Of a DNA stretch of 64,000 nt, positions 43,959 through 52,647 are shown in pieces. Source of the stretch: JANQQC01 sp965262255 (lineage in GTDB: Bacteria; Pseudomonadota; Alphaproteobacteria; Caulobacterales; Hyphomonadaceae); contig OZ253505.1 of assembly GCA_965262255.1 (NCBI GenBank), forward strand, positions 2,480,001-2,544,000, in the 5' to 3' direction. Numbering within the stretch: the first letter of the stretch is position 1; every line of letters starts with the position of its first letter. Made by a program: the position numbers and the translations under genes. The notes under the pieces were generated by a model, which saw nothing but the letters and a program-made list of their open reading frames with translations, did not search any database and was not told the origin of the DNA.

Positions 43959-44360
43959 TCAGGTTTGGTCAAACTTTTCGTCGATCTTTCGACGTAACTC
44001 AGCGACCATATCTTTAGCCGTTTGTTCGTCTTCAGCCTTCACCTTCACACGCGTTAACTCGTTGCTCAGTTCCAATTTTTCTTCCAAGGAATCGTTAAGA
44101 CGTTTACGAAGTTGCAACAATTCGCCTTCCAATTTCGCAATGTGGTTCTTCCGTTCTTCGGCTAAAGTTTCTGCCTGCGTAGTTGCAGCTAAAGCTCTGT
44201 CGAGTTTCTCTTGAAGCTCGCTATTCTGAGCTTTGAGTTCGTTGACCAAAGAACTATAGCCCCCTCCGGATACAGGTGGTACCGATCTCAGAGTGAAATA
44301 CAAGTAAGAACCAATCCCTATTAGAATCAGCAGTAAGAAGATTATAAACAGTTGCATCAT
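43959..44360 (-). CDS. Membrane-anchored coiled coil, truncated RmuC-like paralogue
   Basis: 133 residues: membrane span MMQLFIIFLLLILIGIGSYL and a coiled coil that parallels the N-terminal half of the adjacent RmuC (here LAEERKNHIAKLEGELLQLR, RmuC has LAEERKENIAKQDADLSKLR; here LELSNELTRVK, RmuC has ENLSNEVARLK). It ends at KIDEKFDQT where RmuC goes on into the catalytic domain. It looks like a partial duplication of rmuC that kept an open frame. It may be a pseudogene or may form mixed coiled coils with RmuC. Confidence 0.65.
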   Translation of the reverse strand: MMQLFIIFLLLILIGIGSYLYFTLRSVPPVSGGGYSSLVNELKAQNSELQEKLDRALAATTQAETLAEERKNHIAKLEGELLQLRKRLNDSLEEKLELSNELTRVKVKAEDEQTAKDMVAELRRKIDEKFDQT

Positions 44361-44658
44361 GGTCTCTGAATCCTATGATAAAGCAAGGTTATTGGTTCTA
44401 AGAAACGACACAATTACCTAGTGCGCGAAATCGAAAATTCAAGAAAAACCTCCCGTAGAGGCTGTACAATTTGCATCCGCGGAATTTCTTTTAGTTCGCT
44501 CCCGCCAATTTAAAAAAATTCTGTATGATTTTCTTGATTCTATTGGAGAAACATAGAGGGTGTTGTAATAATCGCGGAGATTTCTGCGAAAATCCGCCAA
44601 AAATTGCACCCTGTGCAATGCCTTTTTGCCTTCTGATTGAATAAATTTGGAGTGATGT

Positions 44659-46401
44659 ATGACTGATGAGACACCAAAATGGCCAGTAATGCCCATCGCC
44701 AACGCTAACCAAATGTTGGCGCAAGAGGGATCGCCGTTGGCATTGGCCGAGCAGGAAATCGATGGCGTAAAGTTAAAAGTCTATAGTGCTGCACCGCCCA
44801 CGATACGATTTATCTTGGAGGCAATGACAGTCTCTTTCAAAGACAGAGATTACGTAATTTACGAAAACGAAAGACTGACTTTTGACTCTTTGGCGCGGGC
44901 AGTATCGATTCTCGCGAACAAATTTTCAGATGACTACGGCGTCAAAAAAGGGGATCGCGTTGCTGTTGTTATGCGAAATTATCCACAGTGGCCGGTCGCG
45001 TTCTATGCAGCTCTCAGCCTTGGAGCGATTGCTACGCCACTAAATTCATGGTGGACGGGCGAAGAACTTGAGTATGGACTAAGTGACTCAGGAGCTAAAT
45101 TAGCAGTAGTAGATTTACAGATATGGGAACGGATCAAGCCTCATCTCAAAAATTGCCCAGATTTGAAAAATATTATCGTATGCCGCGGAAAAGACGAATA
45201 TTCCGATCCTCGTGCGCATGCGTTGGAAGATCTAATTGGTTCAACGAACAGTTGGACTGACTTAGATAGAAAACCCTTGCCGTCTGTTGATCTGCAACCC
45301 GATGATGATGCAACGATTATGTACACTTCCGGTACAACAGGAAAACCAAAAGGCGCGTTGGCCTCTCATAGGGCGATCATAGCAAATATCTTTAACTCAA
45401 TGACGTGCCAAGCAAGAATGTTTTTACGTCGAGGCGAGATGCCACCCGAACCTGATCCGAATGTCCAAAGAGCAACGTTACTGTCAGTCCCGTTTTTTCA
45501 CGCGACAGGCGCTTTCGCGATTCTCGTCCCAAGTCTGCTTCGCGGAGACAAAATAGTAACGATGTACAAATGGGATGCGACGGAAGCACTTCCAATCATT
45601 GAAAAGGAAAAAGTGAATCTCGTGGGCGGTGTACCGGCGATCGCATGGCAAATCCTTGAGCATCCCGAGAGAGATAAGTACGACCTATCTTCAATTGAAG
45701 CCGTTTCTTATGGAGGCGCTCCGTCGGCTCCTGACCTAGTTTCGACTATAAAAAAACGATTTCCGGAGGCAATTGCCGGTAATGGTTGGGGGATGACCGA
45801 AACTTGCGCGACTGCGACTCTCAATGCCGGCGAGGATTATGTCAACCGCCCAGATAGCGCTGGCGTTCCTCCAGGAGCCGTAGAGATAAAAGTTGTGGAC
45901 GCGAATGGGAACACACTTCCTGCTGGAGAGGTTGGTGAACTTTGGTGCAAAGGCCCCTCAAACTGCAAATTGTATTGGAATAAACCCGAAGCAACGGCTA
46001 AAACTTTTATCGATGGTTGGGTGGTAACAGGGGACTTAGCGCGTATTGATGAAGAAGGCTTCTTATACTTAGTGGACCGCGCCAAAGACATGTTGATTCG
46101 CGGTGGTGAGAATATCTACTGTATTGAAGTTGAGAGTGCGCTTTATGATCATCCCGCGGTGATGGATGCCGCTGTCGTCGGAATTCCTCACAAAGTTTTA
46201 GGTGAAGAAGTCGGGGCCGTTATTCAGCTAATACCGGGTAAGGAGGCTACTCAAGATGAACTTAGAGCTCATGTGTCTTCAAAAATAGCGGCGTTCAAAG
46301 TTCCTGTAGAGATAAAGTTTCAGTCGGAACCCCTTCCGCGAAATGCGAATGGCAAGATTATGAAGATTGAACTACGCGAGCGGTTTGAGGCTCGTTCGTA
46401 G
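44659..46401 (+). CDS. Acyl-CoA synthetase (class I adenylate-forming enzyme)
   Basis: 580 residues. The ATP-binding P-loop MYTSGTTGKPKGA begins at residue 221. Later motifs are YGGAPSAPDLV, GNGWGMTETCATA (A5), VVTGDLARIDEEGFLYLVDRAKDMLIRGGENIY (A7-A8 with the hinge Asp) and PRNANGKIMK with the C-terminal catalytic Lys. It activates a carboxylic acid as acyl-AMP and transfers it to CoA; the overall pattern (LNSWWTGEELEYGL) is that of medium/long-chain acid or AMP-dependent synthetases of proteobacteria. Substrate chain length cannot be read. The ATG follows GGAG (TTTGGAGTG). Confidence 0.9.
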   Translation: MTDETPKWPVMPIANANQMLAQEGSPLALAEQEIDGVKLKVYSAAPPTIRFILEAMTVSFKDRDYVIYENERLTFDSLARAVSILANKFSDDYGVKKGDRVAVVMRNYPQWPVAFYAALSLGAIATPLNSWWTGEELEYGLSDSGAKLAVVDLQIWERIKPHLKNCPDLKNIIVCRGKDEYSDPRAHALEDLIGSTNSWTDLDRKPLPSVDLQPDDDATIMYTSGTTGKPKGALASHRAIIANIFNSMTCQARMFLRRGEMPPEPDPNVQRATLLSVPFFHATGAFAILVPSLLRGDKIVTMYKWDATEALPIIEKEKVNLVGGVPAIAWQILEHPERDKYDLSSIEAVSYGGAPSAPDLVSTIKKRFPEAIAGNGWGMTETCATATLNAGEDYVNRPDSAGVPPGAVEIKVVDANGNTLPAGEVGELWCKGPSNCKLYWNKPEATAKTFIDGWVVTGDLARIDEEGFLYLVDRAKDMLIRGGENIYCIEVESALYDHPAVMDAAVVGIPHKVLGEEVGAVIQLIPGKEATQDELRAHVSSKIAAFKVPVEIKFQSEPLPRNANGKIMKIELRERFEARS

Positions 46402-46509
46402 AGATATGTTACCGAACTAGGAGATTCTTTTCTTGCGTTCAAGGTTCGGTTACTCTTAGGAGATTTGTTCTTCGGTAATGCGCCTCCTTGCTTGGGTACT
46501 TCGCAAATA

Positions 46510-46657
46510 GAAACAGTTGCGAAACACAACGTTTGGAAAAACATCTTCAAAATTTGAAGTTTCGACGGCTAGATGGCCATAGAATAAGGCATTTGGCGAT
46601 CCAGTTTGAGTGCAAATAATCGAAATTCGAACGAGTAACGAGTTTCGCAACAGTTTC
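46510..46657. mobile_element. MITE-like element, copy B (148 bp)
   Basis: Ends GAAACAGTTGCGAAAC (46510-46525) and GTTTCGCAACAGTTTC (46642-46657) are inverted repeats of each other. The reverse complement of the element matches copy A at 376-524 along its whole length with scattered differences. It lies between the acyl-CoA synthetase and MBL genes and carries no gene. Confidence 0.75.
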
Positions 46658-46688
46658 AAATAAGGTCGGTTGACCTTAGCTTTATCTT

Positions 46689-47585
46689 TTAAGCGAGCGA
46701 ATAAACCGACGCGACGGTTGGGTTCGAATCCTCACAGGTTACTTGTCCCTGATCGACTAAGTGAATCATATGGGCTAAAACGGAATGACAAGCAGCAGGA
46801 TGAAGTTGTTTGTCAACGTGTGCGTATATCGTTTTAACCATTTCCGGAATCGATTGCTCACCAAGTTTCAATCTTCCCAAAATATCTCGCTCACGATTCA
46901 GCCGATGGTCAATGTAAGCTTGCACGAAACCTCTAGGATCATCTGATATTGGTGATCCATGTGTTGGGTATATGATTTTTGGGTCTAGTGCTAATACTTT
47001 ATTGAGACTACTGAAATAGTCGGCCATATTTCCGTCTGGCGGTGAAATTACAGTTGTCGACCATCCCATAATATGATCGCCAGAAAACAGGGCTTTTTCT
47101 TGCGGTAAATAAAAGCATAAATGATTGGAAGTATGTCCGGGCGTTTCAATCGCCCGTAATTCCCAGTTTGAGCCAGAGCAGTTCCAACCATCGTTGATGT
47201 ACTCGTCTGGAACGAAATCTAAATCGTCGTCCGCTTCCAACTGAATGGTCGGCTTAGGAATAGATACTGGTTTTTTTCCGTAGGTTTTACAACCTGCCCA
47301 TTGAGCTAAAGGATGAGCGAGCGGTGAATGATCTGAATGATTATGGGTCACCAAAACGTGTGTAACCTTCTTACCGTCAAGTGCGCGTTTTAGAGCTTCA
47401 AAGTGTGATTCGTCGTTCGGACCAGGGTCAATCACAGCGACATCCTCATCGCCAACTACATAAACGCCAGTACCGATAAACGTAAATGGCCCAGGGTTGT
47501 TAGCGATCACTCTGTTGATTCGTTCACTCATGCGAGTGACCACTTCGTATTCAAAGTCGATCGTTTTTATGAATGGAATGCTCAT
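46689..47585 (-). CDS. MBL-fold metallo-hydrolase (LACTB2/glyoxalase II-like)
   Basis: 298 residues of the metallo-beta-lactamase fold. Zinc ligands: H81-N-H83-S-D85-H86 in LVTHNHSDH, then ETPGHTSNH, FSGDHIMGW (Asp) and YPTHGSP (last His). A C-terminal helical extension (IDHRLNRERDILGRL ... MVKTIY) is the winged-helix-like tail of LACTB2-type RNases and related hydrolases. It overlaps the upstream ATP-grasp gene by 4 bp, so the two are co-translated. Confidence 0.9.
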   Translation of the reverse strand: MSIPFIKTIDFEYEVVTRMSERINRVIANNPGPFTFIGTGVYVVGDEDVAVIDPGPNDESHFEALKRALDGKKVTHVLVTHNHSDHSPLAHPLAQWAGCKTYGKKPVSIPKPTIQLEADDDLDFVPDEYINDGWNCSGSNWELRAIETPGHTSNHLCFYLPQEKALFSGDHIMGWSTTVISPPDGNMADYFSSLNKVLALDPKIIYPTHGSPISDDPRGFVQAYIDHRLNRERDILGRLKLGEQSIPEMVKTIYAHVDKQLHPAACHSVLAHMIHLVDQGQVTCEDSNPTVASVYSLA

Positions 47586-48541
47586 TTTGAAACTTTGTTT
47601 GGTAAGGATATGCGCTTAGAGGCGAAAGCAGCTAAAAATGCTTTTCCCATAAGTCTTGTGGATCTGAGTTTGTCGGCTATGTTCAGTGCAACGGGAGGCC
47701 CCATATCGGTTTTATTGGCATCTACGATAAATATATCACCGCTATCCTTATCACGGAGTACGTCGACCCCGCCCCAATCAAGACCAATATACTCGGCAAA
47801 CTCTTCAATTTTTTGTATTTCCTCTAGACTGAAACAACGCCGGGGCCAAGCAACGGCCACTTTCGTATTTGAATTTTTGAATCGTTCTTGTACGGGTCGT
47901 CTTTTGCGAAACATTACAGCAATCTTTCCTCCAACTAAACAGCAACGTAAGTCTTCGACTAATCCCGAATCCACCTCATTATTGATCAGACGTTGATAAA
48001 CTTTTTCTTCGCACGGTTCCTGCGGGCCTTCAATAATTTGTCCGTCGTGAGCAGCATTGAGCTCCGATTTCATAACCATTTTTCCACTGAAAACCTTCGG
48101 GTCAACCAACAAGTCTCGTCCGAAAACTTTTGTATAAGCGGCACTGATCGTTGATTTTGAGATGTCGTTACAGTTGAAATTTACTAAACGCGCTCCTGTT
48201 TTTGTTTTTGGTATTTCATTTGAAGTTTTGGTTGCGTCATCAAACTGAAAAACTATATCGGCTTTACTGACATCTTCGGTTAGCTTTGCTCCAGCGACAT
48301 GCATTACCGGCCAAATAAAATACCAAGGTCTTGGTTTGTCGGGATAGAAGGCGATTGTGGGGCGTTTGTATCCTGTTATCATGCGCCAAGTTCGCCACGC
48401 TTGCGCCAACGTATAAAAGCTGAGCCAAGCGAATATGCTGTGGAATAAGGCAAGATTGGCCGGGATCGCGTGCCCGGTTTTTTTGACGTGGAAGGCCCCA
48501 TCGCGAAAGTTGAAGTCAGATAACCAGTTACGATTAGACAT
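47582..48541 (-). CDS. ATP-grasp-like protein of unknown substrate
   Basis: 319 residues. The C-terminal part has the ATP-grasp metal-binding layout: IEEFAEYIGLDWGGVDVLRD and SGDIFIVDANKTDMGPPVALN. The middle contains VFGRDLLVDPKVFSGKMVMK and EKVYQRLINNE. The N-terminal 100 residues include WYFIWPVMHVAGAKL and ADIVFQFDD. ATP-grasp enzymes ligate a carboxylate to an amine or thiol through an acyl-phosphate. It stands in a cluster with the MBL hydrolase (4-bp overlap) and a TIGR01244 phosphatase, an association I have seen as a recurring trio only loosely; the pathway is unknown. Confidence 0.75.
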   Translation of the reverse strand: MSNRNWLSDFNFRDGAFHVKKTGHAIPANLALFHSIFAWLSFYTLAQAWRTWRMITGYKRPTIAFYPDKPRPWYFIWPVMHVAGAKLTEDVSKADIVFQFDDATKTSNEIPKTKTGARLVNFNCNDISKSTISAAYTKVFGRDLLVDPKVFSGKMVMKSELNAAHDGQIIEGPQEPCEEKVYQRLINNEVDSGLVEDLRCCLVGGKIAVMFRKRRPVQERFKNSNTKVAVAWPRRCFSLEEIQKIEEFAEYIGLDWGGVDVLRDKDSGDIFIVDANKTDMGPPVALNIADKLRSTRLMGKAFLAAFASKRISLPNKVSK

Positions 48542-48581
48542 CTAGAGCTCCGAGTCTCCAAATTTTCTATTGTGGGTTGCC

Positions 48582-48992
48582 TTACAGAAGATTTTCCACG
48601 GAAGATAAATCGTAACCAGCGGATGCTGCTGCATCCACAATTTCTTGTCTCTGACCTTGTCCAGCATGACAGAGAGCCCAAGCGATGATTGATCGAGTAC
48701 CGGTTCGGCAGTACGCCAAAACAGGGGAGGGTGCTTCACTGAGTATAGAGGAAACGCGTTCAATATCGGCTGGTTGGGGCGCACCAGAGAACGGAATCGC
48801 GAAGAAAGACAATCCGTGTTCCTCTGCCGCGGCGCGGATAGTCCCCATCCTAGGTTGCTCTAGTCCACCTTCTCCGTCTGGTCGATTAGCAACAATCGTA
48901 CGATAGCCCGCTTCGGCTATCTTTGAAACGTCGTCAGGCGTTATTTGTGGGGCAACCGCAAAGGAGTCGGTAACTTTTCTAATTTCTACCAT
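48582..48992 (-). CDS. TIGR01244-family phosphatase/sulfurtransferase-like protein
   Basis: 136 residues of the DUF442 (beta-lactamase hydrolase-like phosphatase) family. Active-site loop YCRTGTRS with Cys95 and Arg100 (CxxxxxR); N-terminal FAVAPQITPDDVSKIAEAGYRTIVANRPDGE is the family signature. Family members are called sulfur transferases or protein-tyrosine-phosphatase-like enzymes; in several bacteria they sit beside sulfide-handling MBL proteins, which matches the nearby MBL gene. It is on the same strand, 40 bp upstream of the ATP-grasp gene. Confidence 0.88.
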   Translation of the reverse strand: MVEIRKVTDSFAVAPQITPDDVSKIAEAGYRTIVANRPDGEGGLEQPRMGTIRAAAEEHGLSFFAIPFSGAPQPADIERVSSILSEAPSPVLAYCRTGTRSIIAWALCHAGQGQRQEIVDAAASAGYDLSSVENLL

Positions 48993-49205
48993 AGTGATTG
49001 TTTCTCTATAGGATTGGAACTTTGAGAGGGGCCGAAATTATAATGCCCGATAGGCGATAATCGGAATACGCTGATGACATTATTTGGAATCTAGCCTCAC
49101 ACTATATAGTGTGGAAGATTGATTTTTCGAATCTGGGTCAAGTTAAAAAATGTTAACACGGCGATATTACGGTAGTTGATCATTTCCTCGATTTAATGTT
49201 GATTT

Positions 49206-52154
49206 TTAATCGACGGGTGGCCTAGTACTCTTTCCTCCATGAACCGAAGGTTCGGAACACCATTTGGTTCGAAGTAAGTTAAGTGATTCCATTACCTGCG
49301 GTGGTTGGTTTAACATGTCAACGAGTACAGCTTGATCTAAAGCCTTTCTTCCTTCATCTCTCCAAGCTTCGTTAGCGGGCAGTAATTCTACGTTCAAAAA
49401 CTCGCTAAATATACTTTGCGATTTTTCAATCTGCGACTTTGACAGAGTTCGTACATCCAGCACTCCCAGATAGGGGAGTAACATTATAGACAAACGAGAT
49501 CGTCCACTCTGTTGTCTCGTACCGGTAAACCAGTGAGAAAAAAGTCCGAAAGTGGTATTCATCCAAAGTACAATTGGAGTTTCATGCTCGCTGTCGTAGC
49601 ATCGAAAACTAGGCCATGCATGACCGCCTAATACCGGGCTGGTCGTCATGCATGCACATAGAGCCTGAGAATTCAGCCGAAAATCTCTATTGAAACACAA
49701 TGTACTCGAATGCTTCGACCAGAAAAAATCGGCCTTAGCCTCTTGTCCGGGGCGAGGTTTCCCTTGTTTATCTGGAGAAACTACTAATCGACTTTCGCGA
49801 CCAGAACTTACATCGTGAGCCCATAACACCGGATATTTCGGTGTAATGCCGGCAACGAGGTCAGCTATATTAAAAAACCCAGCTGAACGACCATTTATGC
49901 CTTGATGATGAGGCCCACGGGTTCCTAGTTCTTCGAGTTTTACAATCGGCAAGTCTAAATTTCCGCTTAACCGAGGAAGTTGCACGTATCCTTGTGATAA
50001 CCTCAGCGCTACCCGTGACACATCGGAATCTCGCAGTCGAATGACTCCGGGTAGGCCTAGAACGTCGTAAAAACCTGACTTAGTACGCACACAATGACCA
50101 ACAATGACGTTTTCTTCGTCATCTAAATAAAGTTCTTGGCAATCGCCACTTTGATCACTGCTTCGATTTCGTATAACTTTCGCGATAGTGAAGGCTTCTA
50201 ACAGTGAACTTGGGCGTTTTAGAAGGTTTACAAAAGTAACCGGTGGTTTTTCCGCTGATGGGGTCGTTTTTCTAGTCGCGATAAGGAGAACTTCGGCCAT
50301 TCCTGTATCGGCGGAAAATGCGATCTCGCCAGACTTGGTTGTTCCTAAACTAACGACCATTATGTCCTGATAGTTCAACTCGATCAGATGTCTTGCGCCA
50401 GACCATGCTTCTCCAGACGCAAATGTCGATGGTAATACTAGTGCAATAACACCTCCTTTCTTGACCTTAGCATCGACCAAATCAATGAAGTTTGATGCTA
50501 GACCTGCTAGACCATGTCCGGCTTTATTTTCCAACTGGATATTGCTAAGTTTTTTTGACATTCTACGCTGGTCTTCGTCGGTGGTTCCAAATCCGGCAAA
50601 AGACGGTACGGGCGTTCCTATCTTATCGGCTTCATGTCCGGTTGGCCGAGTGAATGGAGGGTTCATTATGACGAGGTCAAATGACTCGTGAGGTAAATCA
50701 ACCGGTTTCTCAAGATTTTCGGTATCCCCACTAAGATGTTCTTGTTGGATCCTAAATTCAGGAAGAGTGTCTTCTTGCTCTATCAACTCCAAGGCCCCAA
50801 TGTACACGTCCTTTCCTGTTCCATTCTTCATTTCACCATACTTCAATGTAACGATTTGAGTGTTATTGAAAGTTTCTAATGGATGAGCGCTCGATAGAAT
50901 AGAGGTCGTCAAATGTGTAGCCGCGGGCATAATGTCGGTTCCGACCAAAACCCTCTCGATCATTTTGGCGTGAATTTTAGCGTCATCGGCTCCCTTAGTT
51001 GCTCGTCTATATCGAGATAGTATAGCTCCGTAGCTAGCATTCAACAATGCTCCCGTTCCACAAGCAAAATCTGCGATCTTCAAAGCCGTCACAGATTTTT
51101 TGACAGACTAATCGGTAGGGAGCCTCGGTATCGCAAGTTCAGCCAGTAATGTCGCTGAACTAGGTAAGGTGTAGTACGTTGCTAGGAATTTGCGATCCGT
51201 GATTAATCTTTGAAACATACGACCGCTAAGATCGTGCTGACTAGTGGCTCCGAGCCGTTGAAGTTTGTTGACGGCCTCGGTTAACAAATCCATAATTTTA
51301 GAAACAATTGCCGGTTGTATTGGTGCTATCACTTGCAAGGCAATGTCGAATATCGGCCAATAGTTTATGTCGTTACGTATCTTTACCCATTCGGTACTAA
51401 TCCGATTGAGTATATGGTCGCCTGCCAGTTTGAGTTCGTCCAATGATTTTATATTTTTTTGACCTGCGATTAAACTATGAAAAGCGACGGCATTTGCAAC
51501 GATAGCCATTGCCATCCGGGTGGTTTGTTCATTTTCACCTTGTCTCAATCGTATCGCTATTCTTTTCAGGGTATCGCTGTTTTCTCCGACCATATAGCGC
51601 AGAAGCTTAGCAGACCTATCGATACCTTGCTCAAGAACTGTCATACTCTCAGCGATTCTATTTTCCGAAAGCGACGTATACTCAATGAATGTTGCTAAAT
51701 CTTGAATATCGCCCGTAAGCCAACCTGACAAAGGCCAACGAGTTGGTTCTTGCAAAATATCTCGATCAGAACATGAAAGTAAGCAGTAATCAAATTGCGA
51801 GTTTAGGATTGATTCGGAGAGCTGATCTTGAGGCAATGTTTTCAGATCGTTAGGCAAGCGCAATGCGATTGCTTGTTCGATCATATTAGAGTTTAACTCG
51901 AAAATTTTTCCTAACCGTGAACGCGCATCGCCTTCAACGGTTCGTGCTGGTGAGAATTCTGTTTCAATTGCGACTGGGATACCGGTCGGATGATTGAATA
52001 GGATGTCAACTCTTTGACTCTTATGGTCAACGAGCAACCCCGTCTGTTCAATGAGAATGGCATCTTTGTTCCATCTCGGATGCATACTTCGCAAGGCCTT
52101 GCCTAACTCGAAGTTGATGGCTTGCTCCGGATTTTTTCCTTTGCCTTCGGCCAT
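49206..52154 (-). pseudogene. N6-adenine DNA methyltransferase with nuclease-like N-terminus, copy 1 (amber)
   Basis: A full-length homologue of the gene at 52648-55596, offset by exactly 3442 bp. From MAEGKGKNPEQ at 52154 the frame runs to LPTD, then UAG at 51110-51108 where copy 2 has UGG (Trp349), then continues in the same frame (SVKKSVTALKIADFACGTG) to 49206. No frameshift is present, so one base change splits it into an N-terminal (352 residues) and a C-terminal part that could restart at GTG 51092 just before methylase motif I. It could be a pseudogene or yield a free methylase domain. A further start at 52166 (MNSI) adds four residues. Confidence 0.85.
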
Positions 52155-52647
52155 AATTGAGTTCATTTTATAGTTAATTTGAGGGTACTAGATCTCATAA
52201 CGGTAACTTTCAGCAATTTTGGGCTAGTTTCAGGCTTGTTCAAGCTGAACGGGCTTTTAGTAAATTGGTCGGTGTTTTTTGGTAATCTTACTCCGTCTTT
52301 GAACAGCACTACATCATTTGGCATAAACTGATGGTGATAATCTCGTGACGAACAATGTAACCACAGAAAAGACAACAAAAAAATTATGAGGAAGGAATTA
52401 CACAAAAATTTGACTGCCACGCCCAGTTTTAATAGTGGTAGTCATGTCGAACGTGATGTAAATGCTCCGATATAAATTTGTCCGGTTGCGTGATCATGAG
52501 GATGTTTTTCTGACTTGCTCGGAGATGTTGACATCAAGAACAATAGTAATCTTCGAAAGTGGTATGACAATTCTAGAAATTGGAACTGTTTTACTATCGC
52601 CCAATTCAAGTATGAATACACATAATTGTCTTTTAGTCTCTTAGCTT
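52155..52647. other. Spacer between the two methyltransferase copies
   Basis: About 490 bp. The first ~150 bp upstream of copy 1 is recognisably similar to the sequence upstream of copy 2 (shared words such as CTTACTCCGT), so the duplication included the promoter region. No other gene is supported; an 85-codon frame here is judged spurious. Confidence 0.5.

Noticed and set aside
46402..46509. Terminator hairpin after the acyl-CoA synthetase gene (ACCGAAC ... GTTCGGT)
   Set aside because: The arms are imperfect, the loop is long and no T-run follows, so it is not supported.
50188..50691. Plus-strand frames identical to those at 53630-54133
   Set aside because: They are antisense shadows of the duplicated methyltransferase; the identity reflects the sense-strand duplication.
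52163..52420. 85-codon minus-strand frame just upstream of methyltransferase copy 1, with a hydrophobic start
   Set aside because: The matching region upstream of copy 2 is not open in the same way although the DNA is related, so the frame is probably chance within a duplicated promoter region.
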